A DNA stretch of 64,000 nucleotides. It comes from Syngnathus acus. Lineage: Eukaryota; Chordata; Actinopteri; Syngnathiformes; Syngnathidae. The notes beneath the pieces were generated by a model. It saw nothing but the letters and a program-made list of their open reading frames with translations, ran no database searches and was not told the origin of the DNA. Below, piece by piece: positions 40,638-54,900 of the stretch (positions are counted from its first letter, which is position 1; every line of letters starts with the position of its first letter). Location: NCBI RefSeq assembly GCF_901709675.1, contig NC_051104.1, positions 6,803,501 through 6,867,500 of the forward strand. The letters are read 5' to 3'. Both the position numbers and the translations under genes were made by a program.

Positions 40638-43600
40638 ATATTCACATCTCCTGATACTTGGCAATTAAGAAAAGATTGACATGAGCATTTTTTCTCAGTC
40701 TCAACATGATTTCCTTTCCTCATTTCCATCGCTCACGAATCAGCCCATAATGAACACATTACACTGAAGCACATTATGGAACATTTGCCCAGCCAAAGGC
40801 GGTGCATCATTTTTAGTGACTGTCGTGATGGAAATAATAAGAACTCGGCGAGTAGTAGTTACATTTTCTTTTTCCAGTAATGTGATGGACCAATCTGTAT
40901 TGTTCAGCAGGGATTTCCATTCTTTCTGTAAAACAATTTACCTTAATGAAATGACTTTTGAATTTTGTTTTTAGCAAGCAAAATTAACTTGCAACTATGT
41001 GTACTGCAAAAATATTTATTTCAAGCAATTTGGATGCTACTGTTGGCTCCTATTTGCACAATTTTCTTTTTTGTCTTTTTGTATTCATGTTTGTGTTCTA
41101 TAGGGAACCAAAACTCAAGGACGAAGGTTGATTTGATTGATTGAGCGTATCCAGGCTGTTCGAGGTAAACTAGAAATTGGCTTGGATTTGCTTTAAAACC
41201 ATCCTTGCAAAGACCGTGAGCAGAAATATTCCCTAATAATTGACACATCAAGGAAATCACCCATGTCTTCCCAGGTCGGAGCAATAAAACCTTCATCTCA
41301 ACAATACAGCCACACAAAAAAATATTCTATCAAAATGTGCTCCATTTTCCAAAAGTTTCCAGGGCATGGTGGTCCACAGTTAAAGAATGACCCCTAACTT
41401 TGAATGAGAAATTTAAGCAAGTTGTGCAAAAAGTAATTCCAGATGAGTGTTTCTACGGTCTGGCATATAGAGCGAGGTGGGGAATGAATACCCATCACGG
41501 CCGAAGGTGACTGAATACGTGAGGCGGCGGCGGCGGCGAGCGAGGGAGAGCACGAGAAAATAACCGAAATTTACACTCATTTTCACTTTCCTTGGGTGAA
41601 TGCTGTAACATATTGGACCTTGCTGCAGCACAGCCTGCTAGTTCTCAATCATGCATGAATGTATGCGTGTGGCATGTGTGGACAATGGGTAGAGTCCCGG
41701 TCTCGGAGTTGTCCTAGCCTCCCCGTGGCGAGGCTGAATAACACACCTCATACTGAGCTTCTTTTCTCCTGCTCACTCATTTTCACACCCTGTTTTTTTT
41801 TTTCTATCCTTCCAATAGGCTGAGACAAAAGAAGACCTGTGTTTTTGACATTTTGTTTGCCCCAGTGTGTGTGTGGCGCTGTCTTTCTCACTCAGTCAGG
41901 AAATGGTCCTGGATTGAGACTTTTCAGTCTTAATCAGTATTTACGTATATATATAAGCACTCTAAGGGAGCCATCCAATGGTGATGAAAGACAATTCACG
42001 AGCCGCAATTTGTCTCTGTCACATATCTGATATGATTCCTCATGATTAGTTGCCAATAAGTAGCAAAGCCTCATTGGGTTTTTGATCTAAATTTGCCGCC
42101 GCGTGCTACAATTAATGCTTCACTTCCATCCGCCGTTCCAATTTTGACGCCTGTCTCCCGCCGCCATCCGATGCCACTTTCAATATTTCCCATGACTTTT
42201 TAGATATATTAGCGCAGGTAGGAACGCTCATTTTCCGCTCATCAAGCAGCTCACAGCGTGCGAGTTTCCTGCCGAGCAGTACTGGGAAATAGATCGCTCA
42301 GACTGCCTGAGGTCCTGCAGAGTGATTAGGTCTGAGATAGGACATCATCAATTCATAGTGGGATCCATGCCCGCCATAATGACAGGGGTGTTTGTGTAGC
42401 TGCCGTTCACGTGTGTGTGTGTGTGTGCGCAACAATTAAAATGTGAGGCAGGCTAAAGAGAGTGATTATGAGCTGACCTTTGCAGCAGTTTTCGACACCC
42501 TGACCGTGAAAGGTTTATAAGGGAGCGCAAATGGGGAGAGACGCACGTAAACATGCACTCTTGCATATAAATGCAGACTCTCCGTGCTCAGCATGCCGCC
42601 AGGATCGATAGGAATTAAAACTTCGGCGGGAGACAGCAGAGGCTGATTGCAAGCTAATGTCCTTTCTGTTTACCTGCTCAAAGCCGCGGTCGTGCTCACG
42701 CGCGCATCAACAATCTTCGACACACATTTGGCAAATTAAAGTTCAATTTCTTATGCTGATATTGCCATTGACGTAACAGCTTGTTAATTCCGTGTGACTG
42801 AGGAACAAGATTGTGGGTGTGTGCGTCGTTGGCTGCTGGAGCCCCATACTAAATACTATTTATGCATAAAGAATAGCCAACAGCAATTATTTCATCTGAC
42901 ACGTCCTCGCACTGAATCACTATGCCCAAGACTGCAGAAGAATATCCAGGAGACAGAACTTATTTAAGTTTTCCAAAACACATTTGTTGTTAACGTACTG
43001 TGTCATTGATTAAATATGCATTCAACTTTGACAAGCAGCTCAACAAAAACAACCATTTGGCTACAGGATGAGGCATGATCAATAAGTACTGCTTCTATAT
43101 TCATTTAAATGATTAAAATCATTGTTTATTTTTTTAAATTATTTGATTAAAGCTTTTACTTTGTACGAGATCAGCTCCTATTTTTTTTATTCTTTTTTTT
43201 TTTAAATAGACTCCAGCTTGGTCATCAGAAGATCACGGTTGGCTCTCTTGTGCCAGGGACAAATTAGCGAGACAAAGATAGACAAAGGCCCAAGTAATGA
43301 CAAATAGTGCAGCAGAGAGAGCTTGATGGCAGGGCGTGATAAGAGCAAAGAACAGCGCCAGACAATGAAAGCGGACTGTGTGCATGGGAGACAATTAGCG
43401 TGCAGGTTGGCTGTTCTTTACGACTCTCATGGCTCATAATAACCAGGCTAAACGTTTATATTAACACAGGATATCAGCCTCGCCATCAGAGCAGTCAAAG
43501 CACACATAATTATAGCCAGGCCTCCAAATGAACCGTCGTTAGTTTCATACACATTCATAAGGCGGCGGCGGCGGGGGCGGCCGGGAAAACGTGAGAGAAA

Positions 43601-43921
43601 GAACGAGAGAAGCAAAATCTAATTTAGCCCTTCAAATCACATTCATAGGCTGGGACTGTCATGTACCTCCTGAGAGTAAACGATGACAGAGAGCCGGAGA
43701 GCGAGCGAGAGACTGAAACGGACAGTGAGCGAGAGAGACACAGCCAGAGGAGGCTGGAAAGGTCAAGGGACCTCAACTTAGCGGAGATAGCCAAATATTA
43801 TGTTAATATGGACTCCCATTTTACATAGAGCTAATCAGTGTGGCCCAGAATTAAAGGGGCAGATAATTAATTTTAGAGTAAGGGGTTATCCGTGTCTGCC
43901 TATTGTCTTGGCGAGGAAACC

Positions 43922-43946
43922 AGAGAGAGAGAGAGAGAGAGAGAGG
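43922..43946. repeat. (GA)n microsatellite
   Basis: Twelve AG/GA units followed by a G-rich tail, read directly. The open frames rich in Arg/Glu here are the repeat in translation. Confidence 0.92.
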
Positions 43947-44263
43947 AGGTGGGGGCGACAGAAAGAGACAGGAGTCCCTCAGCCTGTGTTGAACATGCAC
44001 TGATAAAACAAGAGGAGCAAGCAGTGACACAAAAAGAAGAAAAAAACGGAGTGGAAAAAGTATGTCGAATAGAAGTCACACAAAAGGCAATCCATTAAAA
44101 AGGTCTCAGGGTGGGAATGAGAAGTAGCAATTTTTTTTCCCCCTCATTCTGTTTCATTTCTATCATCTGGGGTGTTCTTATGAGGGAGGAAAGGAAACGT
44201 TTGGGCAAGTCAGGGAACATCTGATGGTGTGATGATCACATTTGATAAGTCAGATTTTCATAT

Positions 44264-44281
44264 TATATATATATATATATA
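44264..44281. repeat. (TA)n microsatellite
   Basis: TATATATA tract, read directly, in the desert. Confidence 0.9.
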
Positions 44282-46816
44282 GTTAGTCAGTTAGAAAAAT
44301 ACATTTTAAAAATCAATCTATCTGCAATGACTAGATTAAGATTTTTTTTTATCTTTACATGTTTCAAATTAAAAAGACTATGATTAGGTCAGGCAATACT
44401 ATCTGCAGGACTGATGTGAAAAGAGATGATTAGCAAGGCCTGTCCATTTCCTGATCTCAAACCTTTAAGAGTATTTTTTCTTTTTTAAATAAACAAGCAG
44501 GATATAGGCGCTTCTGAGTTTTGTCGACCACACTAAATGATTTCCTCTTTTTATAGCATATCTGGTATTAGTTGTTGTTTTATGATGTGTTTTGCCTCAT
44601 GCACTTCATGTCATGCTGTTTAAAGTCTGTAAAACGAATCCCTGAAAAGATGTAAAAATGCATCTTTTTTCTTTTTTTATCACATGCTTGTCCTTGGCCA
44701 TAAAGTGCTGCAAATCATTATGCAGCTGAAACAAGCTCAGTATTCCCCCAGCAGAAATCCAGTCGGCATCTTTTCCATACTCATGTTTAATCCATTCGGG
44801 ATACGACCCTCATTACAACCTGCCATCGTGGAAGCTGCCATGCAAACGCAGCACTCATGCAGTAAACACAATTCTGAATGGTCCGTTTCTGTATGACATC
44901 ATTTTACGGTGACAGAGCCAAACAGTTTATAACTAAGTAGAGCGTTGCAAAGAAACAAATGTGCAAAAGCACGGGCAGCTTAGGTGGGGGATGCCCTGTT
45001 TACATGGACTAATGTCTGTTAGCAGGTACTTACTTTGAAGCATCATCCCACCATGCCTGTAGTGTGAGCCCAGATTATGTTGAGGCTGTCACTAAAGGCC
45101 TGCTCGCACTCACAAACGCACACACGCCGGGCGGGCGGCTTCATTCTCTTGAAGCAGTCAAAACACATCGTCTAGCCTGCTTCAGAGGTCTGATTTACAT
45201 ACATGAAGTGCATTGTGATGTTTGCACCTCTGCAAAAAGGATTTTGCCAGCTTTGGCGACATGAAATGTTCACGCTAAAAATGTCATTTTCACCCCTATT
45301 GTTGGGAGGGGAGATGACAAAAGATGGAATGTGACAGGGGAGATAGGATGCACAGGGGGAAGAATAAAAGAAGTGGCAAGGGAGAGGGAAGATCTGAGCC
45401 TTTGATATTCCAGGAAAGAAAACAGTTGACAAAATGAGATGACTCAAATCTGAAAATAAATAAAAATGGTGTCAGCAGCGGCTGCCCTTCTCTTTCAACT
45501 TCAACATTTAACACTGTTAATCAATTGACCTCCATTGTCAGCTAATCCTCAACTGTGTCAAATTCATTGAGCTGAAAGTGTCATTCGATTTAGTTCTGTT
45601 CATCTTTTTAATGACACTTAACCAAATGGGACTAATGTGGATTTTTTTTTTTTCTTCATTTTAATCTGCACAATTAAACGGGTTTGACTCAAAGCGCACC
45701 CAAGTATGCGCATATTACAAAAGAGCAGAATATGGCATTCTTGAAGCAGTGGATGGAAAATCAAACTACAGTGGAAGCCCTAAAGTCCAACTCCCCAAAA
45801 GTGAGCTGATTTGGATGAATCGCTGCATCTCTATTTTTAACACAGTGCCTTTATACTGTTTCTATTTAATTCCAATACCAGCATCGGCCAGCATCCCAGA
45901 AAAACGATGATTCAAACACGTTTTGTTTAAATTCATGAAGCATTTCCCGAGGTTGGGGTCTCCAGCACTCCATTTTCCCCAAATATTGATCTCCTTTGCT
46001 CCAGTCTGGAGTGTTAGTGTCTTTATGAATTTACCGTATTTCACACAGCCAGTGTTTTACTGGTCCAATCTGAGCCTTGTTCAATAGTAATGCAATCAGC
46101 CAAAGTTTAACTCCATTTTCTGTCTCTTCTGGCTGAAAGAGCCCAGTTTACGGCTCATGCAGCTATGTATGAATGTAAGGCGGCTCTCATGTGCATTTAG
46201 TTGCATACGTGCATACACGCCGTGTACTTTGCACACTGTACTTTGACACTCCCAATTCTTCCTTTCCTGCTCCATCTCACTGAAGGATGTTTCTTATCCT
46301 GTCAGCCATTGCTCTGCGGGGAAGGGAGGGCTCAGTGAGGCATGTATAGAAAAGATGAAGAAGGGGAACAGAGAGGAAGAAGAAGGAAGACGGGGGAACA
46401 AAGGAAAGAGAGCCAACAGAAAAGCCCAAATGAGGATGAAAGAGGGAGGAGGAGTGGTGCACAACCATGAAGTGGTGTCATTATCATCGGCACCTGGGGG
46501 AAGCGCCCAAATAGAGATTGAATCTGGAGAAAGCAAGTCACAGCAAAGATCCCATTCTTTCTGGGGAATCACGTCATTGTAATTCATTGAACATGCAAAA
46601 TGACTGATGAGGATGCTTTGTGTAAACAATTCACTAATGTGTGCCAGGTTGCCTTTCAGTGGTGGGAAACTTTCCGTGATCATTCAAACTAGACAAACAT
46701 TGTTGGCATTGGTAAACATATCTGGGTTGAATTACTACAAATAAAGGGCTGGATATGTAATCGATAGCATTTTAGGGTTGTTGCTGGAAAATCTTCCAGC
46801 TTTTGGCTGAGAGGTG

Positions 46817-46898
46817 GACGCTTGCCAATCACAGGGCGCCCATAGACAAACAACCCTTTGCTCTTCACACTTTATGGACAATTTCAATTCTTCATCAT
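46817..46898 (+). repeat. Fragment of a common fish dispersed repeat
   Basis: GCCAATCACAGGGCGCCCAT and the following AGACAAACAACC...TATGGACAATTT stretch match the later part of the same fish repeat seen at 3476-3540. It is a small fragment and no terminal structure is visible. Confidence 0.6.
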
Positions 46899-49800
46899 GT
46901 TATTTTAGTGTTAATAATCAAATGCATTTACGTCGAATAAAAATGCATCATGCTGAGGTGACTCGTGTTCAGATGAAACTCACATTATTAGCAGACATTA
47001 AGTCCTTAATTGTCTTGGATTTATAATACACCTGGAAAAAATATAAAAATAGACCAATGTAATAAAAACGGCATCTTATTTTTCCTACTCATGTAACTGC
47101 CTTTAATGCACATTTACAAAAAGCAAAGGGAAAGCAAAATGGGATAAAGATTTGCTTAAAATCACATTCACACATTTTTGTTACTTTAATTGTCTAACTC
47201 ACAATCTGTTATTTTAATTCAGGATTACAGCATATGCCCTCCGCAGCATTTGACTGAAATGATTGTTCCACCTTATCCCAACACAAAGTCATAAAAGTCA
47301 GTGGAACTAAATTCCAGATCCACATTCACGGGGAGGGAAGGTGTTCCCACAGACAGTTGAATAGACCATCTTAATCCAAAGCAGACTTCCATCTGTCTCC
47401 CATTAGAAGGACTCTTCTTTAGTCTCAAGAATGTCTACATTTCATAAATATTATCTGGGCCTGGCAAAGAAGGACGGACAAAAGCCAGAGCATTTCTCAG
47501 GGCCGCATCCGAGCATAATTAGCAATCATAACATCATCTCTGCGTGCCACATGGCCTCATTTTCTGCAAGCCTCTTTAATTGCCTTGAGGTACAATTGAG
47601 AAAAGAACTCAAATATATATTTTTATACCATGAAAGACATAATTAGGTCAAGTAGGGGAAGTAACCAAGAAAGTTCATGACGTTACCATCCTGGACATGG
47701 CGATAAATTCTAGATGTTTGTTTGTTGTTGCCTCTCGATTACTACCTCAAGGATGTAAAAAACAAAAAGGTCATGGGTCAAGCGCATGATGTGCTGTGAC
47801 GGTAAAACTCAAGAGACAACAAAGCGAAAGAGAGGTGCTCACTTTTTTGTTTTTTGTATTCTCCATACGGCTTCTGAAACATCTCATAATAGCCGCAGGA
47901 GAGAGGAAAGAGCAGATGACACGCATGTACGTATATAGTGGGAAGCAGGAGGGAGCAGAGAAGGAGAGAGAGAGAAAAGATGTAAGCTCATTACTGAGAC
48001 AAGTTGAAAAAGCAGAGCATGAGAGGAAAGAAAAGTAAAAGTTAAGCACTTCCTGAAACTTTCTATCTTGAAGAGTTTACCCCCCACCCCACACCACACC
48101 ACACCCCAAACCCCCATCGTCATCAGCGCCACTACCACCTGCGACACCCCCCACCTTCTTCCTCTTACTCATTCTCTCTCGTCACTCTCTTTGAGTTAAG
48201 GAGGGTAAGGTAATCGTAATGAAATGACCCCGCGAGGCATGATGGCAGCCCTCGCCTGATAAGTTATTCCTGACTGGCTTTTAAGCTGCTGTCAAGCAAT
48301 TTCCCTTGAAACCTTGCTTTGTTTTTTAGGGATTGTGCGCATGTGTGTGTGTGCGTGCTGGTATGTTGGTGCCGCCGTGTGTGTGCGAGCGTGCAGTGAT
48401 ATGTTGCTTTGACACCCCTACTTGGCTCCCATGAGGGGTGCAGATGACAACCTGGAGGTATAGCTCAGCGAATGTGTGTGTCGCAGTGGGTGTGTGCGGG
48501 GTGCAGCGGGAGACATCTCACAGATGACAATCCAGCTAATTGAAATGACAGATTATTCTAATGTGCAGAAAGTCATTAAAAACCCAGCAGACGTTTTCTT
48601 CCCTTTTTCCTCCTCTCGCTTTTTCTCTTTCCCTCGCTGAGTATTTCTGCCTCGAGAGTGTGAGATGGAGCTGGATGTGAACTTAAAGGAAATGTTGCCA
48701 TCCCGTTTCCTTCAAGCTCATAATCAGGACAACCTCACAAGCAGGAGTTAAATGCGGGTTATATTTAACCAACTAATTAACAGTACCAAAGCTTCTGTGC
48801 TTACTCGCATAAATAATATTGAATGAAATAATTAGGGAAGTTTTACAGCCCTTTTTTAGACCGATACTGATACCAAGTGCCGTTACAACTAGTATTTTTA
48901 GTACATAACCCCGTCCTAAAAAATCATTACGGTTTCTAGTTCCTGATTGTAAAATCATATGAAGACGGTCGATTGTGGTATCAACTACTGTCGAGAGTAC
49001 CGATACCTTAAAATAAGGCTGGTATTAATGCCCATAGGCCCATCCCTAGAAATGATGGTTGGTAACATTGGAAACCATCAAAAACACTGACTTTGTATTA
49101 TCACCTATGGACAAAGTAAAGCCACTGTTCCCAACAAGCATGTTTTTGGAATATTTGGAATAAAGACACAAGCCTGTCATGATACTCAAGGTTTCTAGAT
49201 AAGGAATACACGACAGACCGGCTGAGGAAAATCCAGTGAATCTAAATACTTCCTGTCTGGACTGACTCACAACTACTTTCCAATTCCATCCATATATTTT
49301 TTTTTCTTTTTTCAACTCCAACAGGCAGACAACACTGGTGTGGCGATATCTGAAAACATTCAGGCTGCTGATAGGGAACGGCTTCCAGACTACCTTGCAA
49401 CAGATCCAGACAGCTGAAACCGGGCGGGGAAAGCATTCTTTAAGATTCCACCACCGACTCCGCCTCTATTGACATTCAGCAGAGGTAAATATTTAACAGT
49501 TGAGTGCCGTGTGCAGTACGGCGCAGGCCAGCCTGCGGTGGAGATATGTATATAGACAAGGCTGTTTTATTAAGAGTTGCTGCAGACATATTAAGGTAAA
49601 GTATGCCTGACACCCAGGGAGGAAATTGCCTGTATATGACACTATTCCTCAATACTGTGGCATCTCGCCTCAATGCAATTTTGCACGAGGCGATTGACGG
49701 AGAATGACATGCAATGCAGGGGAGGGAGCGGGAATGAGAGCCAGATGAGAAAGTGTGCAGTGCGTTCCTATGCTAGGGGACGGACGGACGGCTCATGAAT

Positions 49801-51937
49801 GTGCGTAATGTAGGTGGCGCAGAGGGGTGACATGCAGGGTTTGTAATTGCAGTGTGCAATCCATGTGAGGGATTGGCCCAAAGATAGTGGTGTTTACCCG
49901 AGGCCTGCTCATGTTTGCTCTGTGTGGGAGCCATGGCGGTGGAGGCGCCGCCAGGCTGCGGTTCAGGTGTGCGATATTTCACGGAAAAACACAGGCACGC
50001 TTTTCGTGGATAAAGCAATGAGCCTCACTGTAATCAATTAATCAATCTATCAGGGATTAGCGGTAAACTTGATTTTTCATTTTACCAAAATAAAAAAAAT
50101 TGGATTGCCCTCACGGATGAGACTAGGACATCAGATCAAAAATCACATTTTTACACTTGAACATCCAAATATTATTAAAGAAGACCCATGTCGTTTTTTT
50201 ATTATGGCAACAATTTAATCATGAAATATTTCTATTTCCCCAACTCTCAGCCTGTTACATTTCCTCACATAACGCATCATGTTGCCATCCTCGACATATT
50301 TCATTTTCATGCAGGGTTCTTTGCAAATGCATCCAATCTTGAATCATTTCCTTCCAATGTCGTCTCAGCACAATCCATGCAGTTTTCTTTTCAACGTCTA
50401 GAGGTCCCTGTTGTCTACACTCTCAAAGTCCCAATCAGTCTCAACTGATCTGTCCTGCCTGCCTGCATAAAAATCCAACAATTTCCCCCAATCAAATTCT
50501 AATTAAAAAAATGAACAACCTAATTAACCTCGGGAATGTATCCCATAATTTGGTAATATTAACACGATCATCCCAGAGCTTGTAAATGTTTGGTGATAAA
50601 AGGAAAAAGCAAAATTAAAGCCAGTTGCTAATTAATAGGAAGACACGATAATTGAGCTTAGGAAAACGGGGTGAAATTGGTGGCGACTTTATAGTTTTAA
50701 GGAGTTTTAATATCAGCGTGTCAAATATGAAATTGAGTCATATTTTATGTTTCTTTGAAGACTGAAGGCTGCGTGATTGGGATGAAGTACGTCCGTGGCG
50801 CATCACACAGTGAGACGTTTATTCCCCAAAGAGGCACTCAAGTGCAGCATTATATCTTAAAACACGTAAAACGAGGACCTAACTGAACGTGGTACACCGG
50901 ATCAAACTGCTGCCATCAATCCTTCATAAGTCCATGTAAAAACAAAAATCAAACAGCTCACATTTTGAGAAACTCATTCTCTGTATTTTCTTGTGAGCAT
51001 CCGAGATATGTTGCGTGGCGTGTGCACGTGCTACAATGGCAGCACTTGACTGCTCCTGACTTGTGATTGGAAAATTGAACCAGAGGACAAAGAGGTGAAG
51101 TGACAATGAGGTGGAGAGACACAAGGAGAGAATGAAAGCGCAGAATTGTAGGACACTCCTGTGGCTCATTCCCGCTCGGCAATAGATCTGTCAAAACACT
51201 CATCGCCATCCCAAGGTAGAGTCTTCCATTCATAATGGCCCATTTAGAGTAAATAGCTCCAGATCATCAGCATAGTCGCCATTATCAAAGATATATAACC
51301 ACGCGTGCCACTACTGAGCTATCACCAGCATACTGACTATTTGTAATACGTTGGCTATAATGGGTGAGCGATGCGAGTGTGTGCTTGTTTCCAAAGATGG
51401 CTGAAGAAAATAAATAGCATCGAGCCATAAACGTGCAAAAACAAAAGCACTAACCTCAGTCTCCGCTTACACAAAGTTTGTTTTCTTTGCATTTTATGAC
51501 AGCAATGATGTTTGCAGATTATCATAATTAAATCTCTAAAGCCACAATAACAACAATGTCCCATCACCATATTTTGGTCTAGAGGGACATTTTAGAGCTT
51601 GTTGAGATGGCAGCCACTGTTTGCCATTTTCAGGGTCTTTTTAGGTACTCCTGCAGTAATCTGATGGGGAAAATATACAAGCAAATATGTCTCAGTAAAT
51701 ACGATAATGCGTCGTTTGAAATTGACGTCACACAGGGTCTTCGTTGTGCAACATTTTTGTTATTGCAGCACTTGTTTGCATCATTCAGAGACCCGATAGT
51801 TATTATTATTTAAACTTTAGATTCCCAAGTGGGTCTAAAATAGCACAGAGGTTATTTTCTGGCAATAAACTGTCATAATTTAACATTACTACTTTTGTAC
51901 AAACATTACTTGTTTGTATTATTAGGCCAATCTTCTC

Positions 51938-51962
51938 AAAGTGGGTCAAAATGACCCACTTT
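51938..51962. promoter_or_regulatory. Perfect palindrome containing a consensus estrogen response element
   Basis: AAAGTGGGTCA and TGACCCACTTT are perfect 11-bp inverted arms around a 3-base spacer (AAA). The inner 13 bases (51944-51956) fit the ERE consensus GGTCAnnnTGACC exactly, and the palindrome continues three bases further on each side. The neighbourhood is AT-rich desert with no gene within several kb. Receptor binding is inferred from sequence. Confidence 0.5.
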
Positions 51963-54900
51963 CATTTCCTATGAGATTAGATTCTTTTTTTATTTTTTTT
52001 TTAAATCAACTGTGATCATCAGGAATAGGAAGAAGTATTTTGCCAAACACGCAGATTGTTTCAGAAGTGTCACCTCTTGCTGTTTTTTGGCAAAAAAAGA
52101 TTGTCACATTGCATAATTTCTTCCGAATGCAGATTTCACCACATTTGTGTTACTTTTGCAGCTTTTTTTTTAAAATTCCAGTTTAAAAAAAAATTGACTC
52201 ATTTATTAGTCTACGCTTAGCAGTTCTAAGTCATAAAATTGCACATGTAGTCTGCAGGTTGCCCTTATGTTGATTTATATGTGTTGAACATTAGCATAAT
52301 TTCATACATATTGCATGTGGTGGTCACATTAAACTGGGGGACCGGTCGAAAATAGAGAATTTGTTTTGATGAATTATTCTGTTGCGACAGTTATTCGAAA
52401 CATGTAGAAGCCAAATGTAATGCTCAGGAATTAGCTGCAACATGAGTGTATTTCTCCCTTGTCCTTCATTAGAAATGGAATAAATTATGCCCATGTAACA
52501 TTCCACTGATTACTATTTAATAAAGGAGCATAATTAAAATTCAAGCTTTGGGCAGGTTTTTGCATTGATATATGTACATACTGTACATCTGTGGATTCAC
52601 ACACATACACACGCACACACACAGGGAGAGTGTGGATGGTGTGTGGCACAGCCTCAGGCTATGTGTATAAAACCTATAATGGTGATTAGTGCCACTGCCC
52701 CTCTTCCATCAGAAAGTCATTTAAGCTAACGGTTAACAACAAAAACAAAAAAATGTGGATGTCGAAGATGCATCGCTGACGTGTCTTTAGCAATACATTA
52801 ATATTTATGCTCATGTTCAACATTCTAACATGATCCTCATCTGTCTTTAATTATGACTTGGAAATGCAAGAACAGCATTTACTGTAGAGAGAGAGATCAT
52901 CTTTAGAGACATTATCTCTCCTTTAAGCCTCTGAATCTTCCTTTCGGTCCAGTGAGGACTGAAGTTCTTATCAAATCGGATCATTTTATCACCAATCCAC
53001 ACATAGCTTAGTTAGCACTGCCAAGAATTCCTGGTTTGAAAGTTTGAGTACATTTACACTTAGTGGGTCATAGTTCAGCTTTTTTAGGTTGGCACCACAG
53101 ATGCTACAAAAACCAACTTTCTTGACAGGTTGATGACAATAAATAAGAATAGCAAAAAAGAAATTGTCTGTCAAATTCTCAAAACAAGGTCAACTTGACT
53201 TGCCCCAGCAGAAAAATGAAAATGTACCAGTTTTTACAGCAAGTGTGACTGTCCACAAAAAAAGGGGCTAGTAGACTGACAAATGTCTGTAAGAAAACAG
53301 TGACCAAGTTCATCAATCAGTACTGCAGCTTATAATTAATGTCGGCATTTAGGATGTGATGGAAGCGCTGAATCAGTGCTACGGATGATTGACATGAAGA
53401 GGGAGATAAAACCGACCAATCAGGCGTTCTGTCCATCAGGACTGACAGGTAGACCAGCCAACAACTTCATGAAAAGTAATTAACAAACCCATCAATGACT
53501 TTTATTTGAAAGTTTTTACATTTAGAGACTTGCAGAAGATCACTATGGAGTATGGCGCTTTCCAAGAAAGAAAAAATATCTCTCATGACTGCAGAGATGG
53601 AGCGAGAACAGCTAGACAGAGGTGACCAGAAAGGGTGAGAGAAAAGAAGGCGGTGGAGGGAAATACATTTGCAACGTTAGCGCCACATGATTGAGCAACG
53701 GCGATGAGGAAGGGGGTGGGGAAGACCGAAAAATAGAGTGGCTGTTCGTCAAGGTGTCTTAATGCATATTCCATTCATCTCCTGTGCCTCCACGATTCCT
53801 CACCACATCAGATAGCATGTAGTATCTAACGCAAACCAATGGAAGATTGCACAGTAGATCAAAAGGTGTGGCTGCAGTTTAGATAAGTCGACCCCCAATG
53901 CCAATACAGTTCATCCGTCACAAATGGCGGCTCATTTCTCTTGTCAAGGAAAGGGGGATATTTATAGCTCTTGATTACATTGCGGGGAGAAACGCTCAGT
54001 TTACCTTCAAGACACTTTGAATGCCTCACTGCAACTTTGATGGGTCTTTGTTTTAAATTGATTGTTTTTGAAGGGATTTCCTGGTCCTCAATTCTCCCAG
54101 TTGAATAATCTGACACAAGATATTCTGCCCATTTTGTTTTTCTTTTTCAATCTGACAACCATTTAATTATAATATTTATGCAAAAGCTACTACTTACTCT
54201 TAGTAAAACCTACGTAGTAATGTTCCATCTGCACCTTGGAGCCTATTTTGTGGGGCAAAAGAATAAGACACATAGACTCTAGAGGCATGGAGTCTCTTGC
54301 TACTACAGCATGATGTCAATGGCAAACACTCAATGTGGGGAACACACCGGCAAACAGCGAAACAATTTGTTTAATCATAAAGTGCATTTACATAAGGCAA
54401 CGGCTGCATAAATGAATGCATAATTGAACAGGTTAATGCATAATGTAGAGCTCCCCCGGGACAATAAATAAAGTGCCTTTTGAAAACGTGTGAGACAGGC
54501 GGGGGGGGTGCAAGAGAGACAACAGTACCCGCCGAGCGTCAGACAAAACATGAAACACGAGACCATGCCAAGGCCACCGAGGTAGGGGGGTGGGGGGGAT
54601 GGCAGGAAATAAATAAGTAAAAAGGGTGAAGTCATGCTAAGAGGATTTAGGGACATGCTTGGTTTCTTGTCATAATCTGTCTATTAGCACCAAAGTATTT
54701 GCAGCTCTCATAAGCATAGCGAGGACACGAATAGTGACAAGCTCACACACAACTTAGTACTCCAACTTAATGTTGCCACATGGGAATCATCCTACATTTT
54801 CTGTTTATCTATTTTTACCCCCAGCATCTTTTCTCTTAACATTTTCCATACGACAACATCCTGTTTGTACTTGAGCTATTCTTTGAGACTCATGTAAAAG

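Noticed and set aside
40493-40729. Minus-strand open frame ending in AYRRTAMIDRQAALAGPSAI
   Set aside because: It runs through a (CA)n repeat and has no splice context or family match.
46294-46683. 129-codon minus-strand open frame
   Set aside because: The composition (Pro/Ser/Phe/Leu) reflects a purine-rich tract on the plus strand, with overlapping frames open in parallel; no homology.
48455-48520. tRNA-Ala-like 5' sequence (GGAGGTATAGCTCAGCG)
   Set aside because: Only an A-box-like word is present. There is no anticodon arm and no GGTTCGANTCC B-box downstream.
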